This document shows positions 9,320-17,433 of a stretch of DNA of 44,175 nt, piece by piece (within the stretch, counting starts at the first letter, position 1; each line of letters starts with the position of its first letter). Both the position numbers and the translations under genes were made by a program. Location of the stretch: the NCBI RefSeq assembly GCF_014653115.1, contig NZ_BNAD01000022.1, forward strand, positions 1 to 44,175. Reading direction: 5' to 3'. The notes below the pieces were generated by a model that did not search any database, was not told the origin of the DNA, and worked only from the letters and a program-made list of their open reading frames with translations. This DNA comes from Nocardioides flavus (ex Wang et al. 2016) (GTDB lineage Bacteria > Actinomycetota > Actinomycetes > Propionibacteriales > Nocardioidaceae).

Positions 9320-9904
9320 TCAGACGGAGGCGACGGTGAAGCGCTGGCGGCGGTGCTTCGGCTCCTCGATCTCGTCGACGAGCGCGACGGCGTAGTCCTC
9401 GGCGGACACGAAGTCGCCGGCCGGGGTCTCCAGCGACGTGGCGTAGCGGCCGGTGCGCTCGCCCGGGAGGATGCCCGGCGCGGGGCTGAGGTAGGTCCAG
9501 TCGACGGACTCGGGGGCCGCGCGGAACTTCTCCAGGGCGGCGGCGCCGGTGGTGGCCTCGGCCTTGTACTCGTCGGGGAAGCCGTCGGAGTCGAGCAGGC
9601 GGGTGCCGTCGGGCAGCTGCAGCGAGCCGGCACCGCCGACGAACAGCACGCGGGTGTCGCCGACGTTGGCGAGCAGGGTGTCGACCGAGGCGAGCCAGGG
9701 CTCGTGCGACTCGCCGGTGCGGCTCGGACCGGTCGCGCCGACGACCACGTCGTGGTCGGCGGCGGCCGCACGCACCACGTCGGCCGAGGCCATGTCGGCG
9801 CCGGTCGAGCGGCTCAGGGAGGTGACCTCGTGGCCGCGGGAGGTGGCCTCGGAGGCGATGCGGGAGCCGACCATGCCGGTGGCGCCGAAGACGGCGATCT
9901 TCAT
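9320..9904 (-). CDS. NAD(P)-binding protein, NmrA/atypical SDR type
   Basis: The 194-residue protein starts MKIAVFGATGMVGSRI, a Rossmann dinucleotide-binding GxxGxxG motif. VLFVGGAGSL follows mid-protein, and the WTYLSPAPG and SAEDYAVALVDEIE motifs are typical of small NAD(P)H-binding proteins of the YwnB/NmrA kind. No Tyr-x-x-x-Lys catalytic pair of classical SDRs is evident, so it may be a reductase of unusual substrate or a redox sensor. A good Shine-Dalgarno AAGGA precedes the ATG at 9904. It diverges from an HxlR regulator whose operator-like repeats cover the shared promoter region, so it is probably that regulator's target. Confidence 0.82.
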   Translation of the reverse strand: MKIAVFGATGMVGSRIASEATSRGHEVTSLSRSTGADMASADVVRAAAADHDVVVGATGPSRTGESHEPWLASVDTLLANVGDTRVLFVGGAGSLQLPDGTRLLDSDGFPDEYKAEATTGAAALEKFRAAPESVDWTYLSPAPGILPGERTGRYATSLETPAGDFVSAEDYAVALVDEIEEPKHRRQRFTVASV

Positions 9905-9949
9905 GTGGGTGTCCTTCGTGATCAGGTGGGATGGGCTGGTGTGCCGACA

Positions 9950-10003
9950 GTAACCATTGGTAACCAATCACTTCAACGTGCTATAAGTACCTGGTGGTAA
10001 CCA
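9950..10003. promoter_or_regulatory. Probable HxlR operator/promoter with three GTAACCA repeats
   Basis: The heptamer GTAACCA occurs at 9950-9956, 9960-9966 and 9997-10003. The first two are exactly 10 bp apart, one helical turn. A TATAAG at 9982-9987 is a good plus-strand -10, and TTGGTA at 9957-9962, with a 19-base spacer, is a possible -35. The second repeat overlaps that -35, and the third overlaps the start region. The layout fits autoregulation plus control of the divergent gene; binding is inferred. Confidence 0.6.
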
Positions 10004-10386
10004 TGACCGACGGCCCCGACGCCCGCGGCGACGCCTTCAACCCCGAGTGCCCCACGCGGGTGGTGCTCGACCGCATCGGCGACAAGTGGACCGCGCTGGT
10101 CATCGGGGCCCTCGAGGGCGGCAGCCTGCGCTTCAACGAGCTGCGGGCCCGCGTCGGCGGTGTCGCCCCCAAGGTGCTGACCCAGACGCTGCGGGCCATG
10201 GAGCGCGACGGGCTGCTCACCCGCACCGTGCACGCCCAGGTGCCGCCGCGCGTCGACTACGAGCTCACCGACCTCGGCGCCTCCCTGACCGGCCCGATCG
10301 GCATCCTCACCGACTGGGCCGAGACCCACGTCGGCGGCATCCTGGCCTCGCGCGCGGCGTACGACGAGCAGGCCGACGCGCGCTGA
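10003..10386 (+). CDS. HxlR-family winged-helix transcriptional regulator
   Basis: The 127-residue protein has the HxlR/MarR-like winged helix: CPTRVVLDRIGDKWTALVI, then LRFNELRARVGGVAPKVLTQTLRAMERDGLL as recognition helices, and the wing PPRVDYELTDLG. It has a single cysteine (C16) just before the DNA-binding domain, the position used for thiol sensing in some HxlR regulators such as QorR and HypR. A GTG at 9994 is an alternative start that would give a leaderless transcript, since the -10 predicts initiation there. It diverges from an NAD(P)-binding protein, the typical pairing of a redox or electrophile-responsive HxlR and its target. Confidence 0.87.
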   Translation: MTDGPDARGDAFNPECPTRVVLDRIGDKWTALVIGALEGGSLRFNELRARVGGVAPKVLTQTLRAMERDGLLTRTVHAQVPPRVDYELTDLGASLTGPIGILTDWAETHVGGILASRAAYDEQADAR

Positions 10387-10412
10387 GCGCCTGAGCCGCC
10401 GCGACCACGGGG

Positions 10413-11435
10413 TCACAGTGGCTTCTGCAGCTCCAGCAGGGTCTCGAGGGTGCGGTAGCCGAGCACGTCGTTGACGGCGTTCATGTGGGTGTTGACCTCG
10501 GCGTTGGAGGTGTCGACGGCGCGCAGGCCGGGATGGGTCGCGAGCGCGAGGTCGTGGCTGGCGAGCTTGAGCGCGAGGCCGAGGCGGTGGCCGCGGTGCG
10601 CGGGCGCGACGATCGTGACGCCGACCTGGCCGTGGGTGGTGTCGGTGTCGTTGACCCGTACGTCGGAGGAGCCCGCCACGGACCCGTCCGGGGCGATGGC
10701 CAGCACCGTGAGCACGTGGCGACCGATGGCGAGCTGGCGCTGCTCGGCGGCCCGGAGCCGCTCGGGGGTCCACTCCGAGTCGCGCAGGTCGAGCTCGCCG
10801 GTCGGGATCTCGGCGAAGAGCCGGCCGAGCAGCACCCCGAACGACGCGAGGTGCTCCTCGGGGCAGGTGGTGTCGAAGGTGACGAGCCGGTAGCCGGGCG
10901 GCAGGTCGACGCCGAGGTCGTCGCGGCGCGCCCGGTAGTCGGCGAGGTCGAGCTCCTTGATCGACTCGCGGCTGGCCACGGTGAAGCCGTGGGCCCGGGC
11001 GAACGCCTCAGCCGGCACCGTCCCGCCCGGCGGCAGGTACGCCTCGCCGGTCAGGGTCGTCCGGCCGTGGCCGCGCGCCAGCACCTCGATCTCGGCGAGC
11101 AGCCTCGAGCCGAGGCCCTCGCGGCGCCGGTCCTCGCGCACGTGGACGGCCGAGCCCGCGAGGTGGTCGTTGTCGCGCGTGGGCAGGAGCACCATCGCGG
11201 CACCGACCATCTCGCGCCCGTCGATCGCGCCGAGCAGGGTGACCGCCCGCTCCGGGTTGTCGGCGGGCAGCGCCACGCGGCTCTGCTCCCAGGCCGGCCA
11301 GGGGTTGCCCGGGCGGTGGGCGGTGGCGTCGCGACCGACCTCCCACCAGGCGCGCAGGGCGGCCTCGTTGCGGGGGTTGATCTGCTCGATGTCGGCCACG
11401 TCGATGACCGTAGCCGTGCCGGCCGACACAGGCAC
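10413..11435 (-). CDS. Tandem-GNAT acetyltransferase
   Basis: The protein of about 340 residues has two GNAT domains. The N-terminal domain contains HVREDRRREGLGSRLL as its acetyl-CoA loop, and the C-terminal domain contains APAHRGHRLGLALKLA followed by NAEVNTHMNAVNDVLGYR. This build resembles mycothiol-synthase-like GNATs, but I see no proof of that activity. A paralogue with the same signature lies at 40922-41956. The start is uncertain: GTG at 11435 is chosen, with GTG at 11429 or a later GTG as alternatives. Tandem 16-bp repeats lie directly upstream. Confidence 0.78.
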   Translation of the reverse strand: MPVSAGTATVIDVADIEQINPRNEAALRAWWEVGRDATAHRPGNPWPAWEQSRVALPADNPERAVTLLGAIDGREMVGAAMVLLPTRDNDHLAGSAVHVREDRRREGLGSRLLAEIEVLARGHGRTTLTGEAYLPPGGTVPAEAFARAHGFTVASRESIKELDLADYRARRDDLGVDLPPGYRLVTFDTTCPEEHLASFGVLLGRLFAEIPTGELDLRDSEWTPERLRAAEQRQLAIGRHVLTVLAIAPDGSVAGSSDVRVNDTDTTHGQVGVTIVAPAHRGHRLGLALKLASHDLALATHPGLRAVDTSNAEVNTHMNAVNDVLGYRTLETLLELQKPL

Positions 11436-11440
11436 GAGGG

Positions 11441-11488
11441 CAACCGGGCACGCGGACAACCGGGCACGCGGATAACCGGGTGCGCGGC
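11441..11488. repeat. Three tandem 16-bp repeats
   Basis: Units 11441-11456 and 11457-11472 are identical (CAACCGGGCACGCGGA). Unit 11473-11488 is a diverged third copy. They fill the gap between a minus-strand GNAT gene and the divergent YqeY-like gene, where promoters of both should lie, so they may be regulatory or simply a minisatellite. Confidence 0.85.
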
Positions 11489-11516
11489 GGCGGCCGGGAT
11501 GGGCAGGCTCGGCGCC

Positions 11517-11900
11517 ATGTCCACCGCCTCGCCGCTCCGCACCCGCCTGCGCGCCGCGCTGCTCGACGCCCGTCGCGCCCGCGACGCCGAGACGGTCTCG
11601 ACCCTCCGCACGGCCATCGCCGCGCTGGAGAACGCCGAGGCCGTCCCCGCCGGTCCAGGTCGCGTCGACGGTGGCGGTGGCGGTGACGGTGACGGTGAGG
11701 CACCCGAGGACGCGGTGCTCGGCGTCGGAGCCACCGAGGCAGCGCGCCACGAGCTCGACGACGCCGAGGAGCGGGCGGTGCTCGACGCGGAGATCGCGGC
11801 GCTCGGCGAGGCGGCGCGGGCGTACGCCTGCTCCGCGCCCGAGCGCGCGGTCGTGGCCCGTCGTGCCGCGGGCCTGCTCACCCGCCTCCGCGACGCCTGA
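11517..11900 (+). CDS. GatB/YqeY-domain-like small protein
   Basis: The 127-residue protein begins with LRTRLRAALLDARRARDAETVSTLRTAIAALENAEAV (shown only as a landmark), which fits the N-terminal helical pattern of YqeY proteins related to the tRNA-binding tail of GatB. The second half has an acidic/Ala-rich helix. Between them a linker of GGGGGDGDGE is encoded by a hexanucleotide repeat. Its function is not established for the family. Start is ATG at 11517; upstream in-frame sequence overlaps a minus-strand gene and is rejected. It converges on glmM. Confidence 0.65.
   Translation: MSTASPLRTRLRAALLDARRARDAETVSTLRTAIAALENAEAVPAGPGRVDGGGGGDGDGEAPEDAVLGVGATEAARHELDDAEERAVLDAEIAALGEAARAYACSAPERAVVARRAAGLLTRLRDA
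11670..11699 (+). repeat. In-frame hexanucleotide repeat inside the YqeY-like gene
   Basis: Five units of GGTGRS (GGTGGC twice, GGTGAC twice, GGTGAG once) encode a Gly/Asp linker. As units are 6 bp long, copy-number change would alter linker length but not frame. Confidence 0.8.
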
Positions 11901-11920
11901 GCCCGGAGTCGGGGTCGGGG

Positions 11921-11935
11921 CCGGACCGGGTCCGG
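11921..11935. terminator. Possible short terminator hairpin between convergent YqeY-like gene and glmM
   Basis: An odd palindrome (CCGGACC, one base, GGTCCGG) lies in the 41-base gap between two convergent stops. The stem that can physically fold is about 5 bp. No T-tract is present, so support is mainly positional. Confidence 0.35.
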
Positions 11936-11941
11936 ACAGCC

Positions 11942-13288
11942 TCAGAGCGCGAGCTGGCGCTTGACCACGTCGGCGAGGCGGGCCGCGACCGTCTGGGCCT
12001 CGCCCTGGGTCGGCGCCTCGACCATCACGCGCACGATCGGCTCGGTGCCCGAGGGACGCAGCAGGATGCGGCCGCGGTCACCGAGGGCGGCCTCCTCCTC
12101 GGCGATCGCCGCGGCCAGCACCGCGTCGTCGTCGGCGCGCGACTTGTCGACGCCCGCGACGTTGACCAGCACCTGCGGCAGCCGCGTCATCACCGCGGCG
12201 AGGTCGGCGAGCGAGCGCCCGGTGGTGGCCATGCGCTCCATCACGTGCAGCGTGGTCAGGATGCCGTCGCCGGTGGTGGCGTGGTCGCTGAGGATGACGT
12301 GGCCGGACTGCTCGCCGCCGAGGTTGTAGCCGGAGACCTTCATCGCCTCGAGGACGTAGCGGTCGCCGACCTTGGTCTGGCGCACGCCGACCTCGTTGGC
12401 CCGCAGCGCCTGGACGAAGCCGAGGTTGCTCATCACGGTGGCGACGACGGTGTCCTTGGCCAGCCGGCCCTGGTCGCGCAGCGAGAGGGCGAGGATCGCG
12501 AGGATCTGGTCGCCGTCGACCACGTTGCCCTCGGCGTCGACCGCGAGGCAGCGGTCCGCGTCGCCATCGAGCGCGAAGCCGGCGTGGGCGCCGTGCTCGA
12601 CGACGGCCTTCTGCAGGTCGCCGAGGTGCGTGGAGCCGCAGTCGTCGTTGATGTTGAGGCCGTCGGGGTCGGCGTGGATCGCGATGACGGTTGCGCCGGC
12701 GTCCTCGAGCGCGCGGGGCCCGGCGGCGTACGCAGCGCCCTCGGCGCAGTCGAGGACGACCTTCAGGCCGACGAGCGGGTGCGAGATCGTGCTCTCGAGG
12801 TGCGCGGCGTACTCCTCGACGGCGCTGGCGTAGACGCTGACCCGCCCGACGTCGCCGCCGGTGGGACGGTCCCACGGCTCACCCATCCGTCGCTCGATCG
12901 CGATCTCGATCGCGTCGTCGAGCTTGTGCCCACCGCGCGCGAGGAACTTGATGCCGTTGTCGGGCATCGGGTTGTGGGAGGCCGACAGCATCACGCCGAG
13001 GTCGGCGCCGAGCCGCTCGGTCATGTAGGCCACGCCCGGGGTGGGCAGCACCCCGAGCAGCAGGACGTCGACGCCGGCGGAGGCGAGGCCGGCGACCACC
13101 GCCGCCTCGAGGAACTGGCCGGAGATGCGGGTGTCGCGGCCCACGACGGCGAGGGGGCGGTGGCCCTCGAACTCGCCGCGATCGGCCAGGACGTGTGCTG
13201 CACAGACGGAGAGGTCCAGGGCCAGCTCAGCCGTGAGATCGGCGTTCGCCAGGCCCCGTACCCCGTCGGTGCCGAAGAGTCGGGTCAT
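11942..13288 (-). CDS. glmM: Phosphoglucosamine mutase
   Basis: The 448-residue enzyme converts glucosamine-6-phosphate into glucosamine-1-phosphate, directly after GlmS. It begins MTRLFGTDGVRG, has the active phosphoserine loop LSASHNPMPDNG (Ser104), the Mg-binding DGDADRCLAVD, the sugar-specificity loop GGEQSGHVI and the phosphate-binding RPSGTEPIVRVMVEA near the C-terminus. All key residues are present and length is normal. It lies downstream of rplM-rpsI on the same strand, but a very strong terminator at 13343-13380 separates them, so it should have its own promoter in the short gap. The rpsI-glmM neighbourhood is typical of actinobacteria. Confidence 0.97.
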   Translation of the reverse strand: MTRLFGTDGVRGLANADLTAELALDLSVCAAHVLADRGEFEGHRPLAVVGRDTRISGQFLEAAVVAGLASAGVDVLLLGVLPTPGVAYMTERLGADLGVMLSASHNPMPDNGIKFLARGGHKLDDAIEIAIERRMGEPWDRPTGGDVGRVSVYASAVEEYAAHLESTISHPLVGLKVVLDCAEGAAYAAGPRALEDAGATVIAIHADPDGLNINDDCGSTHLGDLQKAVVEHGAHAGFALDGDADRCLAVDAEGNVVDGDQILAILALSLRDQGRLAKDTVVATVMSNLGFVQALRANEVGVRQTKVGDRYVLEAMKVSGYNLGGEQSGHVILSDHATTGDGILTTLHVMERMATTGRSLADLAAVMTRLPQVLVNVAGVDKSRADDDAVLAAAIAEEEAALGDRGRILLRPSGTEPIVRVMVEAPTQGEAQTVAARLADVVKRQLAL

Positions 13289-13342
13289 GGGCCGTGAGCC
13301 TACGGCGCAGGGACCTCGCACACAGAACCGAGGGCAGACGCG

Positions 13343-13380
13343 ACGAGGCCCGCACCGTCCGAAGACGGTGCGGGCCTCGT
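13343..13380 (-). terminator. Terminator of the rplM-rpsI operon
   Basis: A perfect 17-bp stem (13343-13359 with 13364-13380) is capped by a CGAA tetraloop and begins 13 bases after the rpsI stop. It is one of the two strongest hairpins in the window. No T-tract follows. Confidence 0.85.
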
Positions 13381-13393
13381 GGTGCAGGCTGGG

Positions 13394-13894
13394 TCAGCGC
13401 TTGCTGAACTGCGAGGCCTTGCGGGCCTTCTTGAGACCGGCCTTCTTGCGCTCGACGACGCGGGCGTCGCGGGTGAGCAGCCCGGCCTTCTTGAGCGCCG
13501 GGCGGTTGGCCTCGACGTCGACGGCGTTGAGCGCACGGGCCACGCCGAGGCGCAGGGCGCCGGCCTGGCCGGCGATGCCGCCGCCGTGGATGCGGGCGAT
13601 CACGTCGAAGCGGCCCTCGAGCTGCAGCTCGACGAACGGCTCGTTGGCGATCTGCTGGTGCAGCTTGTTGGGGAAGTAGCTGTCCATCGAGCGGCCGTTG
13701 ATGGTCCACTCGCCGGTGCCCGGGACGATCCGGACGCGGGCGACGGCCTCCTTGCGGCGGCCGGTGGCGCCGGCGGGCGCGATGGTGGCCGGGCGGGCGG
13801 GAGCGTCGGCGGACGCGTCGCTCTCGGAGGTGTAGGCAACGCCCTCGGCGTTCGGCTCGAAGGTCTCCTCGACCTCGGTGGTGTTCTCAGTCAT
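13394..13894 (-). CDS. rpsI: 30S ribosomal protein S9
   Basis: The 166-residue protein has an acidic N-terminal extension of about 45 residues, followed by the S9 core starting TGRRKEAVARVRIVPG. The core continues through NGRSMDSYFPN, RIHGGGIAGQAGALRLGVARAL and ends in the invariant basic tail KKARKASQFSKR, which reaches the decoding site. Actinobacterial S9 proteins often carry such an N-terminal extension. The ATG at 13894 has a GAGGA Shine-Dalgarno and lies 14 bases after rplM, with which it forms an operon. Confidence 0.98.
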   Translation of the reverse strand: MTENTTEVEETFEPNAEGVAYTSESDASADAPARPATIAPAGATGRRKEAVARVRIVPGTGEWTINGRSMDSYFPNKLHQQIANEPFVELQLEGRFDVIARIHGGGIAGQAGALRLGVARALNAVDVEANRPALKKAGLLTRDARVVERKKAGLKKARKASQFSKR

Positions 13895-13908
13895 GTGTGA
13901 GTCCTCAG

Positions 13909-14352
13909 TCACTGGGAGATCTGCGAGATCTCGAACGGGACGGCCTTCTGGGCCGCGTGCGGGTGGTCGGGGCCGGCGTAGACCTTGAGCTTCTTCAGCA
14001 TCTGGCGACCGAGCTTGTTCTTCGGGAGCATGCCCCACACGGCCTTCTCGATGGCCTTGCGGGCGTCCTTCTCGAGGAGCTCACCGAACGGGGTGGCCGA
14101 GAGGCCGCCCGGGTAGCCGGAGTGGCGGTAGGCCATCTTGGTGGTCTTCTTGGTCCCCGACAGCGACACCTTGGAGGCGTTGACGATGATCACGAAGTCG
14201 CCCATGTCCATGTGAGGAGCGAAGGTCGGCTTGTGCTTGCCGCGGAGGAGGTTGGCGGTCTGGACGGCGAGGCGTCCGAGGACCACGTCGGTGGCGTCGA
14301 TGACGAGCCACTCGCGCTGGATGTCAGCGGGCTTGGGGCTGTACGTGCGCAC
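13909..14352 (-). CDS. rplM: 50S ribosomal protein L13
   Basis: The 147-residue protein starts MRTYSPKPADIQREW (from GTG) and contains DATDVVLGRLAVQTANLLRGK, the DMGDFVIIVNASK motif and AVWGMLPKNKLGRQMLKKLKVY. These are full-length L13 signatures. L13 is an early 23S rRNA assembly protein. In E. coli L13 represses its own rplM-rpsI operon by binding the mRNA leader; whether that holds here is unknown. A promoter and a leader of about 175 nt precede it. Confidence 0.98.
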   Translation of the reverse strand: MRTYSPKPADIQREWLVIDATDVVLGRLAVQTANLLRGKHKPTFAPHMDMGDFVIIVNASKVSLSGTKKTTKMAYRHSGYPGGLSATPFGELLEKDARKAIEKAVWGMLPKNKLGRQMLKKLKVYAGPDHPHAAQKAVPFEISQISQ

Positions 14353-14444
14353 GGCGGTATCCCGTTCTGGTTCGTTGGTCCCGGCCCTCGGGCGAGGACC
14401 GGCTGGTGGTGCTGCGGCTTCTGACGAACACGGCCCGGATCGCT

Positions 14445-14472
14445 CCCCGGCTCCGCATGGCGGAGACTGGGG
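14445..14472 (-). promoter_or_regulatory. Hairpin in the rplM 5' leader
   Basis: CTCCGC (14451-14456) pairs with 14460-14465 around ATG. A further CCCC/GGGG pairing (14445-14448 with 14469-14472) lies across a small internal loop. It lies in the leader between the promoter and rplM, where autoregulatory RNA elements are found in other bacteria. No match to a known leader family could be tested. Confidence 0.4.
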
Positions 14473-14533
14473 ATGACGTCCGGATCTGCACCCGATCCCG
14501 GAGGGGCGGGCGCGGCAGGAGTCGCGACCAGCA

Positions 14534-14563
14534 AGAGTACGGGCCCCCGCGCGGGCGGGTCAA
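14534..14563 (-). promoter_or_regulatory. Promoter of rplM-rpsI
   Basis: Reading the minus strand, TTGACC (14558-14563) and TACTCT (14534-14539) are separated by 18 bases. This is close to the housekeeping sigma consensus and among the best matches in the window. Transcription would start near 14527, leaving a leader of about 175 nt. Confidence 0.7.
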
Positions 14564-14609
14564 AACGTCGCGAGCGGCCCTCGCGCGTGCGAGGAGCCAC
14601 AATGAGCTC

Positions 14610-15935
14610 GTGCGCAACGGCGGCGTGTCCTTCTGGTGGCAGCAGGTCGGCCTGCCCTCTCCCGGCGACCGGCTCGACGGTGACGCGACCTGCGACGTCG
14701 CGATCGTCGGCGGTGGCCTGACCGGGCTCTGGACGGCGTACTACCTGCGCGAGGCCGACCCGACGCTCGACGTGCGCGTGGTCGAGGCGGAGTTCGCCGG
14801 GTTCGGCGCGTCGGGGCGCAACGGTGGCTGGCTGTCGGCCGAGCTCGCGGGCAGCGCGCGGACGTACGAGCGGGCGGCGGGCCGCGCCGGTGTGGATCGG
14901 CTCCGGGCCGCGCTGCGCGCCACGGTCGACGAGGTCGTCGCGGTCGCGGCGCGCGAGGGGATCGAGGCGGACGTCGTGCGCAGCGGCGTGCTCACCGTCG
15001 CCCGGTCCGAGGCGCAGCGCCAGCGGCTCGGGGGCGAGCTGACCGCGCAGCAGGTGACCGACCGGATCCGGGTCGCCGGCGCGGTGTCCGGCCACTTCGA
15101 TGCCGACTGCGCACGGGTGCACCCGGCGAAGCTGGTCTCGGGCGTGGCACGGCTCGTGCGCGAGCGAGGCGCCCGCATCCACGAGGACACCCGGGCCGTA
15201 CGGATCGAGCCGGGCGCGGTCGTGACCGAGCGTGGCACGCTCCGGGCGCCGGTCGTGCTGCGGTGCCTGGAGGGCTTCACCGCCGGGCTCGCTGGCCACC
15301 GGCGCGACTGGTTGCCGATGAACTCCGCGATCGTCGTCACCGAGCCCCTCACGCCCGCGCAGTGGGACGTGGTGGGGTGGGGCGGCGAGGAGCTGCTCGG
15401 CGACGAGGCGCACGCCTACTGCTACGCCCAGCGCACCGCCGACGGCCGGATCGCGCTGGGCGGGCGCGGGGTGCCCTACCGGTTCGGCTCGCGCACCGAT
15501 GTCGACGGCCGGACGCAGGACTGGACGGTCGAGTCGCTGCGCTCGACGTTGACGTCGCTGTTCCCCTCGCTGCGTGGGGTCGGGCTCGCCCACGCGTGGT
15601 GCGGGGTGCTCGGCGTCCCGCGGGACTGGAGCGCGAGCGTGGCGTACGACCCCGCGACCGGCCTCGGCCACGCGGGCGGCTACGTCGGGTCGGGCCTCAC
15701 CGCGACCAACCTCGCCGGACGCACCCTGCGGGACCTGGTGCTCGGGCGCGACACCGACCTGACCCGGCTTCCGTGGACGGGGCACCGGGTGCGCCGGTGG
15801 GAGCCCGAGCCGCTGCGCTGGGCCGGCGTCCACGCGCTCTACGGCCTCTACCGGGCGGCCGACCGCCGCGAGGACGCAGGGCTCTCCCGCACCAGTCGCA
15901 TCGCCGTGGTCGCGGACCGGGTCGCCGGCCGCTGA
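14610..15935 (+). CDS. FAD-dependent oxidoreductase, glycine/D-amino-acid oxidase (DAO) family
   Basis: The protein of 441 residues has the N-terminal Rossmann motif DVAIVGGGLTGLWTAYYL, the EAEFAGFGASGRNGGW segment typical of DAO/PuuB enzymes, and the C-terminal FAD-contact region GYVGSGLTATNLAGRTL. Members oxidise amines or amino acids, such as gamma-glutamylputrescine or sarcosine, to imines with H2O2 or electron-carrier reduction. The substrate here is unknown. The start is not secure: GTG at 14610 has GAGGAG 13-18 bases upstream, and GTG at 14625 is an alternative. It stands alone between the divergent rplM operon and gltA. Confidence 0.85.
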   Translation: MRNGGVSFWWQQVGLPSPGDRLDGDATCDVAIVGGGLTGLWTAYYLREADPTLDVRVVEAEFAGFGASGRNGGWLSAELAGSARTYERAAGRAGVDRLRAALRATVDEVVAVAAREGIEADVVRSGVLTVARSEAQRQRLGGELTAQQVTDRIRVAGAVSGHFDADCARVHPAKLVSGVARLVRERGARIHEDTRAVRIEPGAVVTERGTLRAPVVLRCLEGFTAGLAGHRRDWLPMNSAIVVTEPLTPAQWDVVGWGGEELLGDEAHAYCYAQRTADGRIALGGRGVPYRFGSRTDVDGRTQDWTVESLRSTLTSLFPSLRGVGLAHAWCGVLGVPRDWSASVAYDPATGLGHAGGYVGSGLTATNLAGRTLRDLVLGRDTDLTRLPWTGHRVRRWEPEPLRWAGVHALYGLYRAADRREDAGLSRTSRIAVVADRVAGR

Positions 15936-16055
15936 ACGCGTCGCGTCGGTCGTGCCGTTTCCCGTGCTGGACACCTGATTCGCCGTCGCATCGGAGGCGG
16001 GACTAAGTTGAGGGGACAACTGACGACGTACAAAGACGTATGAACAGGAGCCGAC

Positions 16056-17360
<1,305 letters not shown>

Positions 17361-17382
17361 GCACCGCACCACCGTCCGTACG

Positions 17383-17419
17383 ACGAACGCCCCCGGCCGC
17401 TGTGGCCGGGGGCGTTCGT
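17383..17419. terminator. Strong bidirectional terminator between gltA and the amylopullulanase gene
   Basis: A perfect 16-bp stem (17383-17398 with 17404-17419) has a 5-base loop and lies between convergent stops at 17360 and 17434. Confidence 0.85.
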
Positions 17420-17433
17420 GCGTGGTGGACGTG

